64,000 nt of DNA from NCBI GenBank assembly GCA_001683735.1, contig LUGG01000001.1, forward strand, positions 1 to 64,000, given 5' to 3'. Position numbers and translations under genes: made by a program. The notes beneath the pieces are model-generated. The model saw only the letters and a program-made list of their open reading frames with translations. It had not been told where the DNA came from and did not search any database. Below, in pieces: positions 9,838 to 22,494 of the stretch. Within the stretch, counting starts at the first letter, position 1. The number at the start of each line of letters is the position of its first letter. This DNA comes from Grifola frondosa. Taxonomy: Eukaryota; Basidiomycota; Agaricomycetes; Polyporales; Grifolaceae.

Positions 9838-12800
9838 TGGACGCTAACGAATTAGGTCGCTGGACGCGCTTTGCTGAGAAAGGTGGGATTGGCAAGTGCA
9901 CTGCGATTCAGCATTGTATAGCTGAGAAGCCGGAGGATCTAATGTTCATGAAGGTATGCCGCTTCATCTTTCTGCACCATAGATTCATGTTAAATCAAAC
10001 AACTCAAACATGCTAGGACGACGAAATTACCGTCCTGATGCTGATGCCAGGCAATGACGACCAGTATCTCGTGAGTCCTTACAGTCAACCTCGCCGATTC
10101 ACTCTCAACAATCTACTGCTTTAGGGCTACTGCGAAGGCGTTGTGGGCAATTTCCGGGGAGCATTTGTTCGCTTCCATGGCCGTCTCAAAAAGCCAGTCT
10201 TGACGAAGCGCCAATCCGCATCTATGTTACCGTCGCTATCCCGGTCCTCTTCTTCTCAGAGCGGACCAACAGTGACTCCCAGTGACTCTCCTACGCTTCC
10301 CTCTCAAAGTCTTGCAATATCAAGTGTTTCTGATAGTCCCATTGTGCGCAGCCGTTCTCCACCTTTTCCTAGCTCTGGTAGCATTCAGTCGCCTCGTGCT
10401 CTTACTCAGTTGCCGATATCCTCCTCCTCCTCATCTCTGGTTCCTTTTACGCAGGACGAGAGCTACCATGCACGGCCCATTAGCTATTCCTCGATGTCTA
10501 GTGCAATGGACTCCGCGCCCATCACTCCCGCGGACATCCTCGGCCACGACATAAGTGGTCCGAACATTGTCACTGAAATCGATGAAACCTGTGTTTCATC
10601 ATCTCCTCTCGACGCCGACATCTCTGCCACATCAATGCATGCCAAAATTATCGGCATGGACAGCCCTGTCGACCCTAGGAGAGACATCCTGGACTCGACG
10701 ACCGCTCGGTTTCCGCAGATCGCTGAGTTCAGTCTCCTCCGGGATGAATCAATCTCGTTTTATGATTCTGAACCTAGTGCACGCATATCTGTTGCGCTTT
10801 CCGACGGGGAGGTGGGTATCGGGCTATCTCTACTGCAGGACTTTGTCGACAGCGGCGCCGATGCGGACGCTGAGACCCGTGCGGCTTGTGCAGCGAGCAA
10901 TCAGAGCAGTAGCGGTACTGCAGATCCGAGCTATGCAACCGACAATGACGTGAATGCCTCTGCTGAAACGGATCCCGAGCCAACTCCGTCACTGTGCTCT
11001 GTTGCGCAATCTGAGTCTCAGTACTCGATGTCCCCAGGAGCATCCATATTCCTCTCACATCATCTGTGTCCGGACCTCCCTCTGCGTCATCCGTACGCTC
11101 GAATGACTCCCACGTCTCGGGACATCTTTCCCTGGCAGGCTCGTCTGACTTTGAATTTGGCGGCGAGGACTGGGAGGGTGCATCGGACATCTACGATGAT
11201 TACCGCTACTCGCGTTACTCGATCGCGTCGAAGATGTCTCGATTGTCGAAGGGCTCGATGTACACTGTTGCCTCAACTTCAAATTTTGAGGTCCCGCCCA
11301 TACCGGCAGAGCATGTGCGACCAGTCTGGATGCGATGAGAGAGGCGATCGCGAGCAGAGAAAGGACAGGATCAGGGTCCGCTCTTGGGAAGGAAACCTCT
11401 GCAAGCAAGTTGAACGAGACTTTGTCTACCATCAGATTAAATATGGCTGAGTCGGAAGCCGACGCCCCGCCCGCCACTTACTCTGGCCCCCGAATTCCCT
11501 GTGCGAACGTCGAAGGGTAGACCTGCCCCATCAGCGTGGAGAATGAGCAGACGCCTTCCCCCTACTGCACACCACTTTGGCTCACCTCAGGCTTCCCCGA
11601 CGGCAGCTTCGACGACCTCGCTTCTCTCGCCTACACTCACTTCTCCGGGTTTCCCGCCTACTTCTGGAGCGGCAACTGCGGTGGGACAAAATTTGGAATC
11701 CGAACCCGCCTCCCACGATACGGAGGCAGCAGTTCACTCTGACGGGTATTCGTCCACTGGTGAGGAGCAGCATGTTGGTCAAAACCCTCTTGTCGAGGAC
11801 GACGAGGGCACTCAGAGTAGAGTGTCACCGCGGGTGACTTTACTCGTTGACACCCATGCTGCAGTCTCAGAACCTACGCCGTCGACTTCTACTTCATCTA
11901 GTTTGCATATGTCTGCCATTACCGAGAAGCGTATGATATTCTCAACGCTGCCCACTCCTGAACAAATCCTCCCTCCATATACGCCTATGTCATCCTCTTC
12001 GCAAGCATCGTCGTCGGGATCCACACCGGCAGGCCAGCAACGCCTTCCCCGCAGAGCACTCTCCGGCCCGTAGACCCAACTCGTCAAACCCCACAAGCCA
12101 ACACTCGAACGAGCCTTTTTCTTCCCCATCCGCATGCGCCTAAACCTGCGTCGTCTCCTGTGGGTCCCATGTATGGACGACAGCCGCCCATCTCTCGTGC
12201 ATTTTCACCGCCTGGAGCTCCTCCCGTCGGGTCTGTAGTACACACGCTGAATATGGCGCTTGCCATGAGACGCGAGGGGCGTTCTATGCGGACCACGATA
12301 TATGGTAGATTCGACTATGATTTGGCCGGATCCATTGGACCAGTCCCCGTTACATTCAGCTTGGAACCACAAATGAACGTCCCGGCGAATAGACCTGTTG
12401 CTACGAACATTGGTCGTGGATCATCCTCACGGCCACACCACATGTTGGTCAACGTTCGCCGCTCTGCCAGAGGCTGCGCGAATTATGACTACATCTATGT
12501 CCGTTGACAACAACGCTGAAATTGGTTCAGCTAGCAAAGCTTTCCTCGCGCAAACTTCTTCCCACAAGTCCATAATGTACGGCCAAGGTCGAGGTCATTC
12601 TCCGGATTCGATACTCAAACGACAGGTATACCCTTCCCGAAGGAGCAAAGGCAAGTATTCATGTCCTTTTCTTCGGCTTCGCTCTTATATTCTGCACAGC
12701 CGTGACGACGGCTCTATGCCTATACAAGTTCCCCCTTGTCGGTCACAACGAAGCGATCAAAGTCGGCCATGGCCACGACGACAGTACCTTTGTCAGTGCC

Positions 12801-14818
12801 CTCTCCATCATCAACAGTATCGCATTCTCCAACAGTGGTGCGGGGTGTACATGCACCTTCTCCTCTCTCACTGTCACAAAATATCGTCGTCGCTCCGCAG
12901 CCTCCTGTGAGGTCTTCCACTAATCCCCTGCCGACGTCCTCTTCGCATCCTGCAGAAGTCAGATTCCGATGGTGCACAGGTCCTCCGTACTCTTTCACTG
13001 GGCCAACCGTCATCCCAATTTTCACACCAGAACGGACCGACTCTTGCACGTCCTCCGCTTCCACGCTTGACACCTACAGCGGCGGTCTCTCCTGTAGCTA
13101 ATATGAGCCTTAGCCCTCCGTCCTCTCCTCTGTCACCCAAGTCTATCGCTACTTCGTTCCCATCACTACGGCATAGCCAATCGGCGATTCTAACCAGCCC
13201 AAAGAGCGCAATTCGTTCTCCTTCCCCTCGACTCCGGGTCTCGTCTCAGTGCCATAGGTCGGGCGAAACGGAAGCTTCCCACCGTAGTGATGCTACCTCC
13301 TCAATGACCCGTCTTCGCCGATTGAGGAGCTGTCCGAGACAGGTTCTATTGCAAGTCAGAATTCGCCAAAGCGATCGAAGTTCTCTATGCCTCCTTTGCG
13401 GCTCGTGAATAGCAATCAGTCTTCACTCTACAGCATTCGTAGCCCTACTCTTAGTCTCAGCCCTAGCGATACACCAGATCAGAAGACAGTACAAGTGCAG
13501 GATATGGACTTCGAGCTTGTCAAGCCGACGATCCCTCAATCTCCACTCGCATTCAATAGTGTGGATTCATTGTCACAGACTTTGAATAGCGCCGCCCTTC
13601 CGGACAACCTGTTACGCACAGACAGCCCTGCATTATCGACATTGTCGGGTTCTAGTTTACGTCCTCCCCTTTCTGAAGCGGAGGGCAGTCTCAATTCTCC
13701 AAACTTGCGGATTCCTCAGAAGTAGAAGCGCACCGGCAACGAGAGTTACGGTGGATCTCTGTCATGTCTTCGGTCCCTGCTTCGCACGCAAGGAAGAGTA
13801 AGAAGGTCAAAAAGATGGTCCTGGAGGGTGTGCCGTCGTCCGTGCGCTATTTAGTATGGGCACATCTGGCTGACAGCAAGGCGAAGCGCATGGATGGTCT
13901 TTACCAACGGTTGTGTAAACGGGAGAAGGTCGCGGCATCAGCAGATATCGAACGCGATGTGCAACAGTCGTTCGTTGAACAGCCCCAGTTGCAGGATGGC
14001 TCTTTGGTAAACCTCTTACAAGCTTACCTAACCATGGTCCCGGACATACAGTACAACAGAGGTCCGCGCTGTTCACATAGACTTCTATGTTGCGCTGATA
14101 TCTTATCATTGGTTCTAGGTCTCGCTATGATCGCCAGTCAACTCCTCTTGCAGTCACCTGAGGAAGACGCATTCTGGACGTTTATCTCGTTGATGGATTC
14201 TCATTTGCGTCCATATTTTTCGAATTCTATCCAGCTCGAAGTTGATGCCTCTCTCTTCGGCAAGGCCTTAGAGGCAAATGATGCGGCTGCAGCCAAGAAG
14301 ACGTTTAGTGACATGGCCATATCTCCGAACACCTTTTGTCGAGCATGGTGAGTACCTTGATTCGATCTAGAACGTATTCTCATGAAATGCTATCATCTAT
14401 AATTAGGTTTACGACTGTGTTTGCGGATGCGCTACCTTCCGAACACCTCAAGCGCGTCTGGGACGTCTTCTTGTTTGAAGGTAACATTCCTGAATCTTGG
14501 CACGCGCTGTGACCTGACATATATTTCTCAGGAATCACGTTCTTATTCCGCGTTGGTATCGCGATTTTTTCGTGCTGCCGTCGTCTACTTCTCCAGTGTA
14601 CTTCCCGAGATGCGCTCCTCGAGCTCATATGCCGTCCTCCTGCGTCTTGCCTACCCCAGAACCCTGAAGCGTTCCTCGAACTGGCGTTCTCAGTGAAACT
14701 GAAGGACGATGATCTTCGCAAACAGCGCAATAAAATGGAAGCACAAGTCAAGCGCAGAACTCAACCCCGAACTGCGCCTGGTGTAAACGTGCCATCCATA
14801 TCGTTGCCCAAAAACTAG
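9838..14818 (+). CDS. SH3-TBC domain protein (Rab-GAP-like, catalytic fingers absent)
   Basis: Exons 9838-9953, 10017-10070 and 10125 onward encode an N-terminal SH3-like domain (GRWTRFAEKGG, AIQHCIAEKPEDLMFMK, DDEITVLMLMPG, GYCEGVVGNFRGAFV). A long Ser/Pro-rich disordered region of roughly 1,200 residues follows, then a TBC domain (about 13.76-14.70 kb: VLEGVPSSVRYLVWAHL, EEDAFWTFISLMDSHLRPYF, RVWDVFLFEG). TBC proteins normally stimulate GTP hydrolysis by Rab GTPases using an arginine in IxxDxxR and a glutamine in YxQ. Here the corresponding stretches read IERDVQQSF and IQYNRG, so both fingers are missing. That suggests a binding or scaffold role, or a different substrate. Frame corrections are needed in the disordered part (about 11051, 11331, 11498 and others). 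The end of the protein is KDDDLRKQRNKMEAQVKRR followed by a stop at 14816. Confidence 0.75.
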
Positions 14819-15026
14819 TATTAGAGTCTATGACTCGTCCGCTCGTTTTCATTTCGGATATTCACGTATTAATGCGATTCATGCCATCTGTCAGTCCCCC
14901 CTCTCGTCGTTTTGCTTTGCAGTACCGGATATACCTATACAGTCCCAGTCGTGATGTGACAAAAATTCTAATGTGTTATTATACGTATCTCAAATACATG
15001 AAAGTGAAAGCTAGCCAGCTTGCGCA

Positions 15027-18000
15027 CTACGTAGCAAAGGATCCTACGACTTTGTAGGCCGGATCGTCCCAGTCAATCTCTTGTCGCAAAGCACCAGTCA
15101 AGATAAGCTCTTGAGTGTATATGGGGCATCCATGCTCTGTCAAAGGTCTGCATGTTGAAAGCTCCGACGATGAAGAAATAACATATCGATGGTCATGTCC
15201 ATTCAAAGTTCGCATCGTTGGTACCTGAATATGTAGCTGTTTCCAAACGCACCTCGTCAGTTTGTATGAATGAGCGAACAAGCGCACGAACCTGTCCTCC
15301 TCCTGCAACGACGACATTTCGCAGCAGTTTGGCAATCGGGACCTTAGGCGTCACGTAGAATGTCATTCCGGTAAAAATTTTGCCGTTTGTCTTCGCTCGG
15401 TGAAGCGCATCTGTAAGCTTAAATCCAAATTTCTCTCGTTCTCTGGATCTGCGAGGACGTAATCCGCCTCGGCTGCAATGAAGCAGTTAGCTTGCAAATT
15501 ATACAAGTTTAAAATTGTACCCACGGAGAAACTGCCTCGCTGCCGCAGACGTAACCGCCCACTTTTCAGTGACAATGAAGGGCGCCACAGGCATCGCACA
15601 AAGAAATTTCTCAGTCCGCACCAAGTTTGGCGCAATGAGATGTGTACATTCCGCTGGTTTTGACGTCATTTTGGCTCCCATACGTGTCAGTGCCTATTGT
15701 CAAGGTGTTAGGCGATATGACAAAAGAGAAGTTTGAGGAAATTTCAAACCCTCGCTACATCGTCCGATAGATTTATTTGAGTGGTCAGGATTCTGATGGT
15801 CTTTGGGCTCGTTCGAGTTGAACTATGACCAACCAACAACGCCGAAAATATGAGCTTCATAAGAAAACATACATTACATAGCACGCACCTGGTTTTCATT
15901 GCAACCCCTTCAGTATCAATCTTTACCGTGTTGCGCGATTTCCGACCCTTAGCCGTTTCATTCGCCTCGTCTTCAGAAGACTCCTCGTTCAGCTTCCCTT
16001 TCAAAGAACCACGGCGATCATTGTTTGGGTGACCCTTCGCCTTAGTCGTAAAAATTGTACGTCGTCTCTTTTTATCCGGTTCGTCTTCATTGAATGCTGA
16101 GGACTCATCGCCACCTGTGGACCTTCGCTTGTTGGCTTTGGTCTTGCCTTCTTCCCCTCCTGTCTCGCCGGTTTTTGACTTCGAAGCGGCTGGGGTTTGA
16201 CCAGTCTCCCAGGTAGCTCGTACAGTACCATTTTTCAACTCCCGTTGAAAATTCATCACGTCAGGCATGATCTCACCGTGAAGCTTCTGGGTTGCCTTCG
16301 TCGCTGCTGAGCGTTTGGATGGCGTACGAGTCAGTCTTGCAGAACTTGACGGGGCTTGATCTGAAGTTGCATCTGCCGCATGAACAGGTATGCGAGAGGC
16401 CTTATGAGGTAAGGTAGATTCAGAGAGGCCGGACTTATCCGCTACCTGCCTCTTAGAAGAGGTCGTGAGTTGTACACGCTTCGTAGGCGAGACACTGGGT
16501 TCTTCAGCGGCCTCGGCACGAATGGACCGAGTCCTGGCCAGCTTGTTGGATGAAGTGGAGTCACGGGAGTTTCTGGGAGAGCTTGCCGCTTGGAAGGAGA
16601 GCTGTATAAGGAAGCAACAGTAGGTACCAACACGGATACTCGCCGTTTTGGTGTATGCGTCGATTTGGTTGGAGAGACTGGTGCATGAGGGGAGGAGGAA
16701 GGCTCAATAGTGGAATGTGACAATCTGCCATTTGCCTTCCTATGAGGGCGTAACATCTGCTCGACATCGCCGTCCTCTTCGGTGTCACTCGGGCCTATAC
16801 GTTTCTTTGGTTTGGGGACGGCCTTGCCTTTTCTTGCAGATGGAGATCCTATAACCTCGGAAGGATCACCACCGCGACTCTGGTCATCCATCTCCACGTC
16901 CGCATCATGGTCAAGGGTAGGGTGAGGCTTGCGCGACTTTGTCTTCGAAGATGGATCCGCATCATGTTCATGGTCACTTTCGGACTCCTCTTCCTCCTCG
17001 CGCGCTATTACTCGTCCAGAAGTCTTCTGCTTTGCGATTCGTCCCGCATACATACGCGGTGGCGGAGATTCGGGTTGGGAAGAAGATTCTAAAGGAGAAG
17101 ACAATTCAACATTGCCACTAGGACGACCGTAACGTCGGACGAGTTTTTTTGGGACGACCTGCGGAGATAAGCTGGAAGTGGCTGCCAATTCATGATCGCT
17201 CCCTTCAATGACAACTTCACCACGTGTCTTCGCGGTCGACGTCGTTATATTCGCCTTCGCGCTCTCCCCAACTTTGCGTTCCGAGCAACTTCGTCCTCCA
17301 TCTCCATATCGGCATCGCCGTCCTTTTGCACCTTCATCGTCAGCTCAACATCGATGTCCATCGGCCTTCCAAAGCGAATATCTTCGTCGTCGCTCGCGAT
17401 TGTCACGACGTTCTCCACTTCACGTGCACTGTTTGCGGTGCCTGAGGGAGCAGTGGGTCCTTTGTCGCTCTTCGCTAGCATGTCGTCTTCGTTCTCCTCC
17501 AGCGCTAAGGCCTCCAGCTCGGCAGGTTCCCAACCCACCCTTCCTACGCCTCTTTCAGCGAGCAGAGTGCTAAAATCGACACCGGGTGGAAAGACAATGT
17601 ACTTGTCACGCGCTGGAGTGACTGAGTGCCACTGTACGAAGCAGTCTTCGAGCCAAGTGTGATTCACGATTGGGATCGACCATCCAACCGCCTTCGTTGT
17701 CTTTGGGCCTCCCATGCTGTGAACAAAGTAAGATTCGGCACACGACAAAACACGTAGCAAAATAAAGGTAGAATGATCAGAAATGCATCAGCGGAAAGAA
17801 CGTCGGTCACGTACTATGCAGCAATTAATACTGTATTCGAGCCGGTCATATTCGGCGTAAACACGGCGCCATGGCAGCGATAAGTTTCTTCAGATACTCC
17901 CTGTCTCTACCGGTATAGTTGTTATAGTGATGACCTGTAAAATAATAAGCATTCTTGAATATTCGCAAAGCTCGCGAGGAGTTGATCATAGTCCTCTGAA

Positions 18001-19213
18001 TGTGCTCAACGCGCTTCGCATTATGCACATATATAGCCAACCGTGACCGGACACGACTACAATTACAGGAGAAATTACTCACGTGAGATGAAAAGTTCTC
18101 GATTGGTTTTTTCGGAAGCGGATAGTGGAGAAGCTGGTCCGTAGGACGCGATAACACACCAGACAGGCGTACAAACCAAAGCCAAGAAATATTTCCGATA
18201 GTCTTATGAAGCTTGAAAGCCTTATAACGGTAATGAACAGCACATAAGCATCTCTGGTCATCGTGAAACAGGTTGACCACTCACTTTGACATATGCAGCG
18301 CCAGTACGATAACGCGTGACAAAGACGTCTGCTTCATCGATCTTCTTCAGTTCCTCGTCCCGGATGGTCTGAGTATCTGCAGACTGCGGAGAGTCGAAGC
18401 CAACCACAACTCCACCTTGACGGATAATGTCTGCTTCATGCGCGGCCCTCTGGCTATCAGATAGCTCCAAGGTGGTGCTCAATAGGATGCGAAGACCATT
18501 CCACACATTACCAGAAGGCGCCTTTGTCGGAGGCGTATCGCCGTCATTCATGAGCGCAGTATCATACAGCAGCCTTCGCTTCGCAGGAATCTTAAACTCT
18601 AGCTCTTCCTCCGGTGTACGACCCTCCGAGCGCGCGTGGAACACTCGAGGTTCAGGCCACTCGTAACTCTTCGTCGGCAAACCCTTGATACCCAATCTGA
18701 CTGAATCGTCAAACCAATGAGGTACAAGGATACACATGCCTGTCGTATCTCTGAAGTGCATCGCCGTCTCGTACTTTACGCTGCCGGGCGCGAGCGCGAA
18801 TAGGTGAGTCACGTCGCGCGTGAGAGCGGTCCGCCACTGGCCTCCAAGGGCGGCGATAGCTGCGGACATAATGTCTGTATCTGACTGTGATATATCGCTC
18901 GCAGTGGCTGTAATTCCAGAGAATAGCATGGCAGGATCAGGAGAATAGTGGTCCGGGTCTTGTTGTGCCCCAAGGATGCGGGAGCGCTCTACCAGCGTGG
19001 CGTAACGAGATGTGCCTTTGTGTCCTGCGGCAAGGATTCGAGATTGTCATCGGTGGGCAGAGAGACTGTGATAAGGTGGGTCAAGGCTAAAGACGATAGC
19101 TTCACCGCGGTCGCTCCTTGCGCGTCCAGTACACTGCCCAGTTGCGTCCGCAATTCCGGCGACAAGGTGGTGGATATATGATATCTGACATCTTTGAAGA
19201 TGTTCCCAGTCAT
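15027..19213 (-). CDS. multi-BRCT DNA damage scaffold, Rtt107/Brc1-like
   Basis: Start MTGNIFKDVRYHIS at 19213. N-terminal BRCT repeats contain ATAVKLSSLALTHLITVS, AALGGQWRTALTRDVTHLFA and HWFDDSVRLG, then VWNGLRILLSTTLEL and LKKIDEADVFVTRYRTGAAY. A fourth repeat has LSRPTDQLLHYPLPKKPIE, EYLKKLIAAM and WSIPIVNHTWLEDCFVQW. A long acidic, Lys-rich linker (about 400 residues) separates these from a C-terminal BRCT pair (GAKMTSKPAECTHLIAPNLV, EKFLCAMPVAPFIVTEKWA; TGMTFYVTPK, HRYVISSSSEL, GALRQEIDWDD). This N-cluster/linker/C-pair layout is that of Rtt107 and Brc1, which bind phosphorylated H2A and organise replication-stress repair. Frame corrections are needed near 18992, 17869 and 15430. A nuclear role is inferred from the family. 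Confidence 0.82.
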
Positions 19214-19522
19214 TTCGTGTCGTGATAGCTTTCAAGTGCAATGATGGCAGGGTATACGAAGCGGACGTCTTGAAGTCGTGTGGCAAGCTCAGGCGTCACG
19301 CGGCATCGGAACGCGCAACGTGACCATGACTGTCGCGTCGCGTCACAACTTGCAGAACGTCACGCTACCAGCAGACCGGTGACAAGCTACGATGATTGTA
19401 AGGCGAATGGACGGTAAGTACGCCGGGAAAGTAAGTATACAATACATACGATAAGAAACAGAGAACAGAAGTGATTATGCTACAAGGTATAACAACGAAA
19501 CACAAGCACTCAGTAGATAAAG

Positions 19523-20612
19523 TTAGGCTAGATGATTGACTACGCTCGAAGATAGATAAGCAGTCAAATCTCGAAGATAGGGAATGTTGACCGAATCACC
19601 AGGGCCACGCTGAGGGTCCCATTGACGAAACTCGGTAAATGCCCATTTCCAACGCTGCATCCAATCAGTCTCAAACAATCCGATCCGGCTCTGGCGAGAT
19701 TACTCACCAAATATTTTGTTAATTCCTTGTCTGACGGCATCACCAGTTTCCATTCGTCTGCCTTGCCGCAAAATATTCGGTAAGAATCGTAGGCATATGG
19801 TCCACAGCCCGGGAGATGAGATATTGCTGTCGCTCCATAAAGCCGTCGCTGCGGGGTCCCAGGCGCGCCAATATAGTGCCTTGATGGAAAAAGTTGATCA
19901 TAGCTTGGAGGCCTTGTGATATATATCGTAGAAAGTCCAATGAGTTGTTCGGTACGTTTGTTACCAAGGCCAAGTTGCTTGATCATATTTTTCAGACGTT
20001 CAGGGCACGCTGTTCAATGAGTACGTTATGAGATATCGTTCTTCGATGTGATATCAGCATAATCTCAAATCATACCTTGTGACAGTGCTTCTGGAGTAGG
20101 CCATTCATGAATGACATCGAAAAATACAGGGATTGCCTCTCTGCCCGTCGTGACATTGAGAAGGCTAACGGCTACGAGCACTTTCCAGGGGTCCTTAGAC
20201 ATGCACTCTACAGTGTTGATATTTAGAGTGTCTTCTACAGCACAAAATAGTTCATACTACTAACCTTGTATAAGGATGGGCTTCACGAGATATAGTTGTG
20301 AGTATGCGTTGACGAAGTCATCGTAAAAGGCCCGAAAACCAGGTTGTCGTACGATCGGACTATCTTCCGTGATAGCTGGTACAATGCGACAAAGTGGTGT
20401 GATGTCGGAGAAGTATTGAGAAGTGGTGCGTTTGGTGCAAGATTTGATCGCAAGGTCCTTGCCAGAGGGAGACACGCTGCTCCGTTGGCGTCGACGACGA
20501 GGTGCAGACTTCGCCAACGGAGTAAAGTAGGGAGAAACTCCACCAGTGACAGGAATATTAGGACTTGTTTTTGCTGAGAACTACTTGATGATGGTTTCAT
20601 GTTCTTAACCAT
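19523..20612 (-). CDS. HhH-GPD DNA glycosylase, MBD4-like
   Basis: Start MVKNMKPSSSSSQQ at 20612. A basic, disordered leader (KSAPRRRRQRSS) is followed by MSKDPWKVLVAVSLLNVTTG, WPTPEALSQ, IKQLGLGNKRTEQLIGLS and the helix-hairpin-helix block ISHLPGCGPYAYDSYRIFC. The exons end in RWKWAFTEFRQW with a stop at 19523-19525. The order LPGxGxYAxDSYRIFC followed by W, DKEL and WRW-like residues is that of MBD4-type T/U mismatch glycosylases. The aspartate in AYDSYR is the expected catalytic residue. No methyl-CpG-binding domain is seen, as usual in fungi. One A-run base appears lost at 20568-20572, just after the start. The gene follows the Brc1-like gene's start by 310 bases on the same strand. Confidence 0.78.
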
Positions 20613-20813
20613 GGCTGATGACAATCTTGAGTCCGCTGAAAAAGATGATCCGCAGACATTCGCAAGTTGTCACGCGTCGGGTCACACTGCAGTTCAAAAG
20701 CGCCGAGAAATGCATGGTGGATGAAAAGCCGAAAATTGAACACAACAATAGTAACAAGGGACAAAGACTTCCCCTTCGAACAACAGACCACTCAACCCTA
20801 CGAATACCTCGTA

Positions 20814-22386
20814 TTAACTCGGAATTCTGCGGCTCGGCATGTTCATGAGCTGGGCACTGCTCAGTCGCTCGATGTCCACATCCACTACCACAGCGTGAGC
20901 GACCTCATTCGGAGTGTGTTCATCCTCAAGCGTTATGTTTACTTGCAGCCTGAACATCCTGTAGTCCCTGCACGCGAACAAATGCAGAGGTACGGGAACC
21001 CATACCGTCCTGGTCCATTCAGATGGAGCGCCACGCTCCTTTGCACTATGGTGAGTGAAGTCAGGTGCCAAGAGAATACCTTTCTTGGGATCCAAACGAG
21101 ACACCTCGTCGGGCTCTGCTGTCTCGCCCTTGTAAGTCACGAGAAACTCTGGGATGCGGCGGACAACTTCGTCCTCGTTGGCAAAAGGAATCTTGTCAGA
21201 CAGTTCAACCGCGCGGAATTCAATTTGAACATGCTGGATCGGATGATAAAGAAGGCCTTCAGGGGGTATCGCGTCTCTGATAACTAACGTGCAGGACCAC
21301 ACATGGGTGCCTCTGCGAAGAAGGGATAAGCATGATAGCAGACGATGGCAGCGAGACTATCGGGACTCACTCCAGAGACGCGATATCCCATAGCGCGGCG
21401 TATCGTTGCACAGACCGAATTTCCACTGAAAACCGTTGTGAATTTGCAGGCACGTTACCGCTGGGACTCAATGCACGCCCTGGCATGGCGTGGAGGGCCG
21501 GAACCTGAGATGGGTTTTGATCTGCCATTACTTGATTCGTAATGTCGCCTAAGATCGGAATGGCTTCAGGAAGGTTTGATGACAACTCAGGCCGCTGTGC
21601 GCGATCTATTCTGTCGGCCTCAACGACATATGCTATGATGCTGTCCACGCATGCAGACTCGTCGTCATCCGCGTCATCAGACCGGGTAGGTGGACCGGTG
21701 TGCTTCATGCCTCCGAGGCCGGGTTTAGAAGCGGGTGGCTCAGAGGGAGCACACGCGGTGGCAGTGTAGTCGTCAAGGTAGGGATCTTCGTCGTCCGAAT
21801 CCTCTGCAATGTAACGGAAGGCCTTCGTGCGACTGAGAGTGCGTCGCCGAGGACGAGGAGACTGGCGAGATTTGAGAATAGCAGGTTCTTTGCGAGCATC
21901 GGTCTTGAAGGGAAATAGCTGCATCCCGACACGAGCAGCGGAGGCTTTTTTGGAAGAGACTATCCGGCGTGAAATCTTTGCCCTGGCAGGAGACCCCCGT
22001 CCAGGGCTCAAGGCCGGCGGAGGCGTAGAAGAGATCGCCGACAAGGCTGTCCTGGCTGGAGATTTGTTGGTGGAGCTATGGCTCGACTTCAGGTGGCGAG
22101 GAGGAGTTGCATCTCTGGGTCTGGTACGGGGCTCGGGGCAGATTGTATCGATCGAACTCGTCGAGGATGCGAGCCGTTGACGAGAGCGCACACATTGGTA
22201 CACAGGAGGGGCCTCATTTTCGTTGGCTACTTCCCGAACATCGCGGTTGCGGCGAACAGACGTTCGATTAGGAACCGCGGTGGCTGGCGGCGTTGTGGCG
22301 GCAGGTACGGGTCTTTGCTTGGAGGAAAAGAGCCTCATGAGCTTGCCACCGACTGAACGGTGATTGGAGCGAGCTTGAGTGTCCAT
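20814..22386 (-). CDS. uncharacterised protein with disordered N-terminus
   Basis: Two exons are supported: 22386-21371 and 21312-20814, joined across a 58-nt intron with GTGAGT donor and CGCAG acceptor. The first about 340 residues are low-complexity and rich in Ser, Arg and Pro (STSSIDTICPEP, SSHSSTNKSPARTALSAISS, RRRTLSRTKAFRYIAEDSDD). The C-terminal 165 residues are more ordered (VWSCTLVIRDAIPPEGLLYH, VQIEFRAVELSDKIPF, DEVVRRIPEFLVTYKGE, WVPVPLHLFACRDYRMFRLQ). I do not recognise the family. The start at MDTQARSNHRS was chosen because a TATA-like box lies about 100 bases upstream. No frame break was found. Confidence 0.65.
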
Positions 22387-22485
22387 GGTGGGCGAAGAGA
22401 GATATGAACAGGAATTTTGTAGGGGCTGACGTTCCGCACCCGAACGAAAGAGAGAGGAGTGAGGAATGGTTGGCGCACAGAGAGA

Positions 22486-22494
22486 CTTTATATA
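22486..22494 (-). promoter_or_regulatory. TATA box of the disordered-protein gene
   Basis: TATATAAAG on the minus strand, 100 bases upstream of the chosen start at 22386. Confidence 0.5.
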
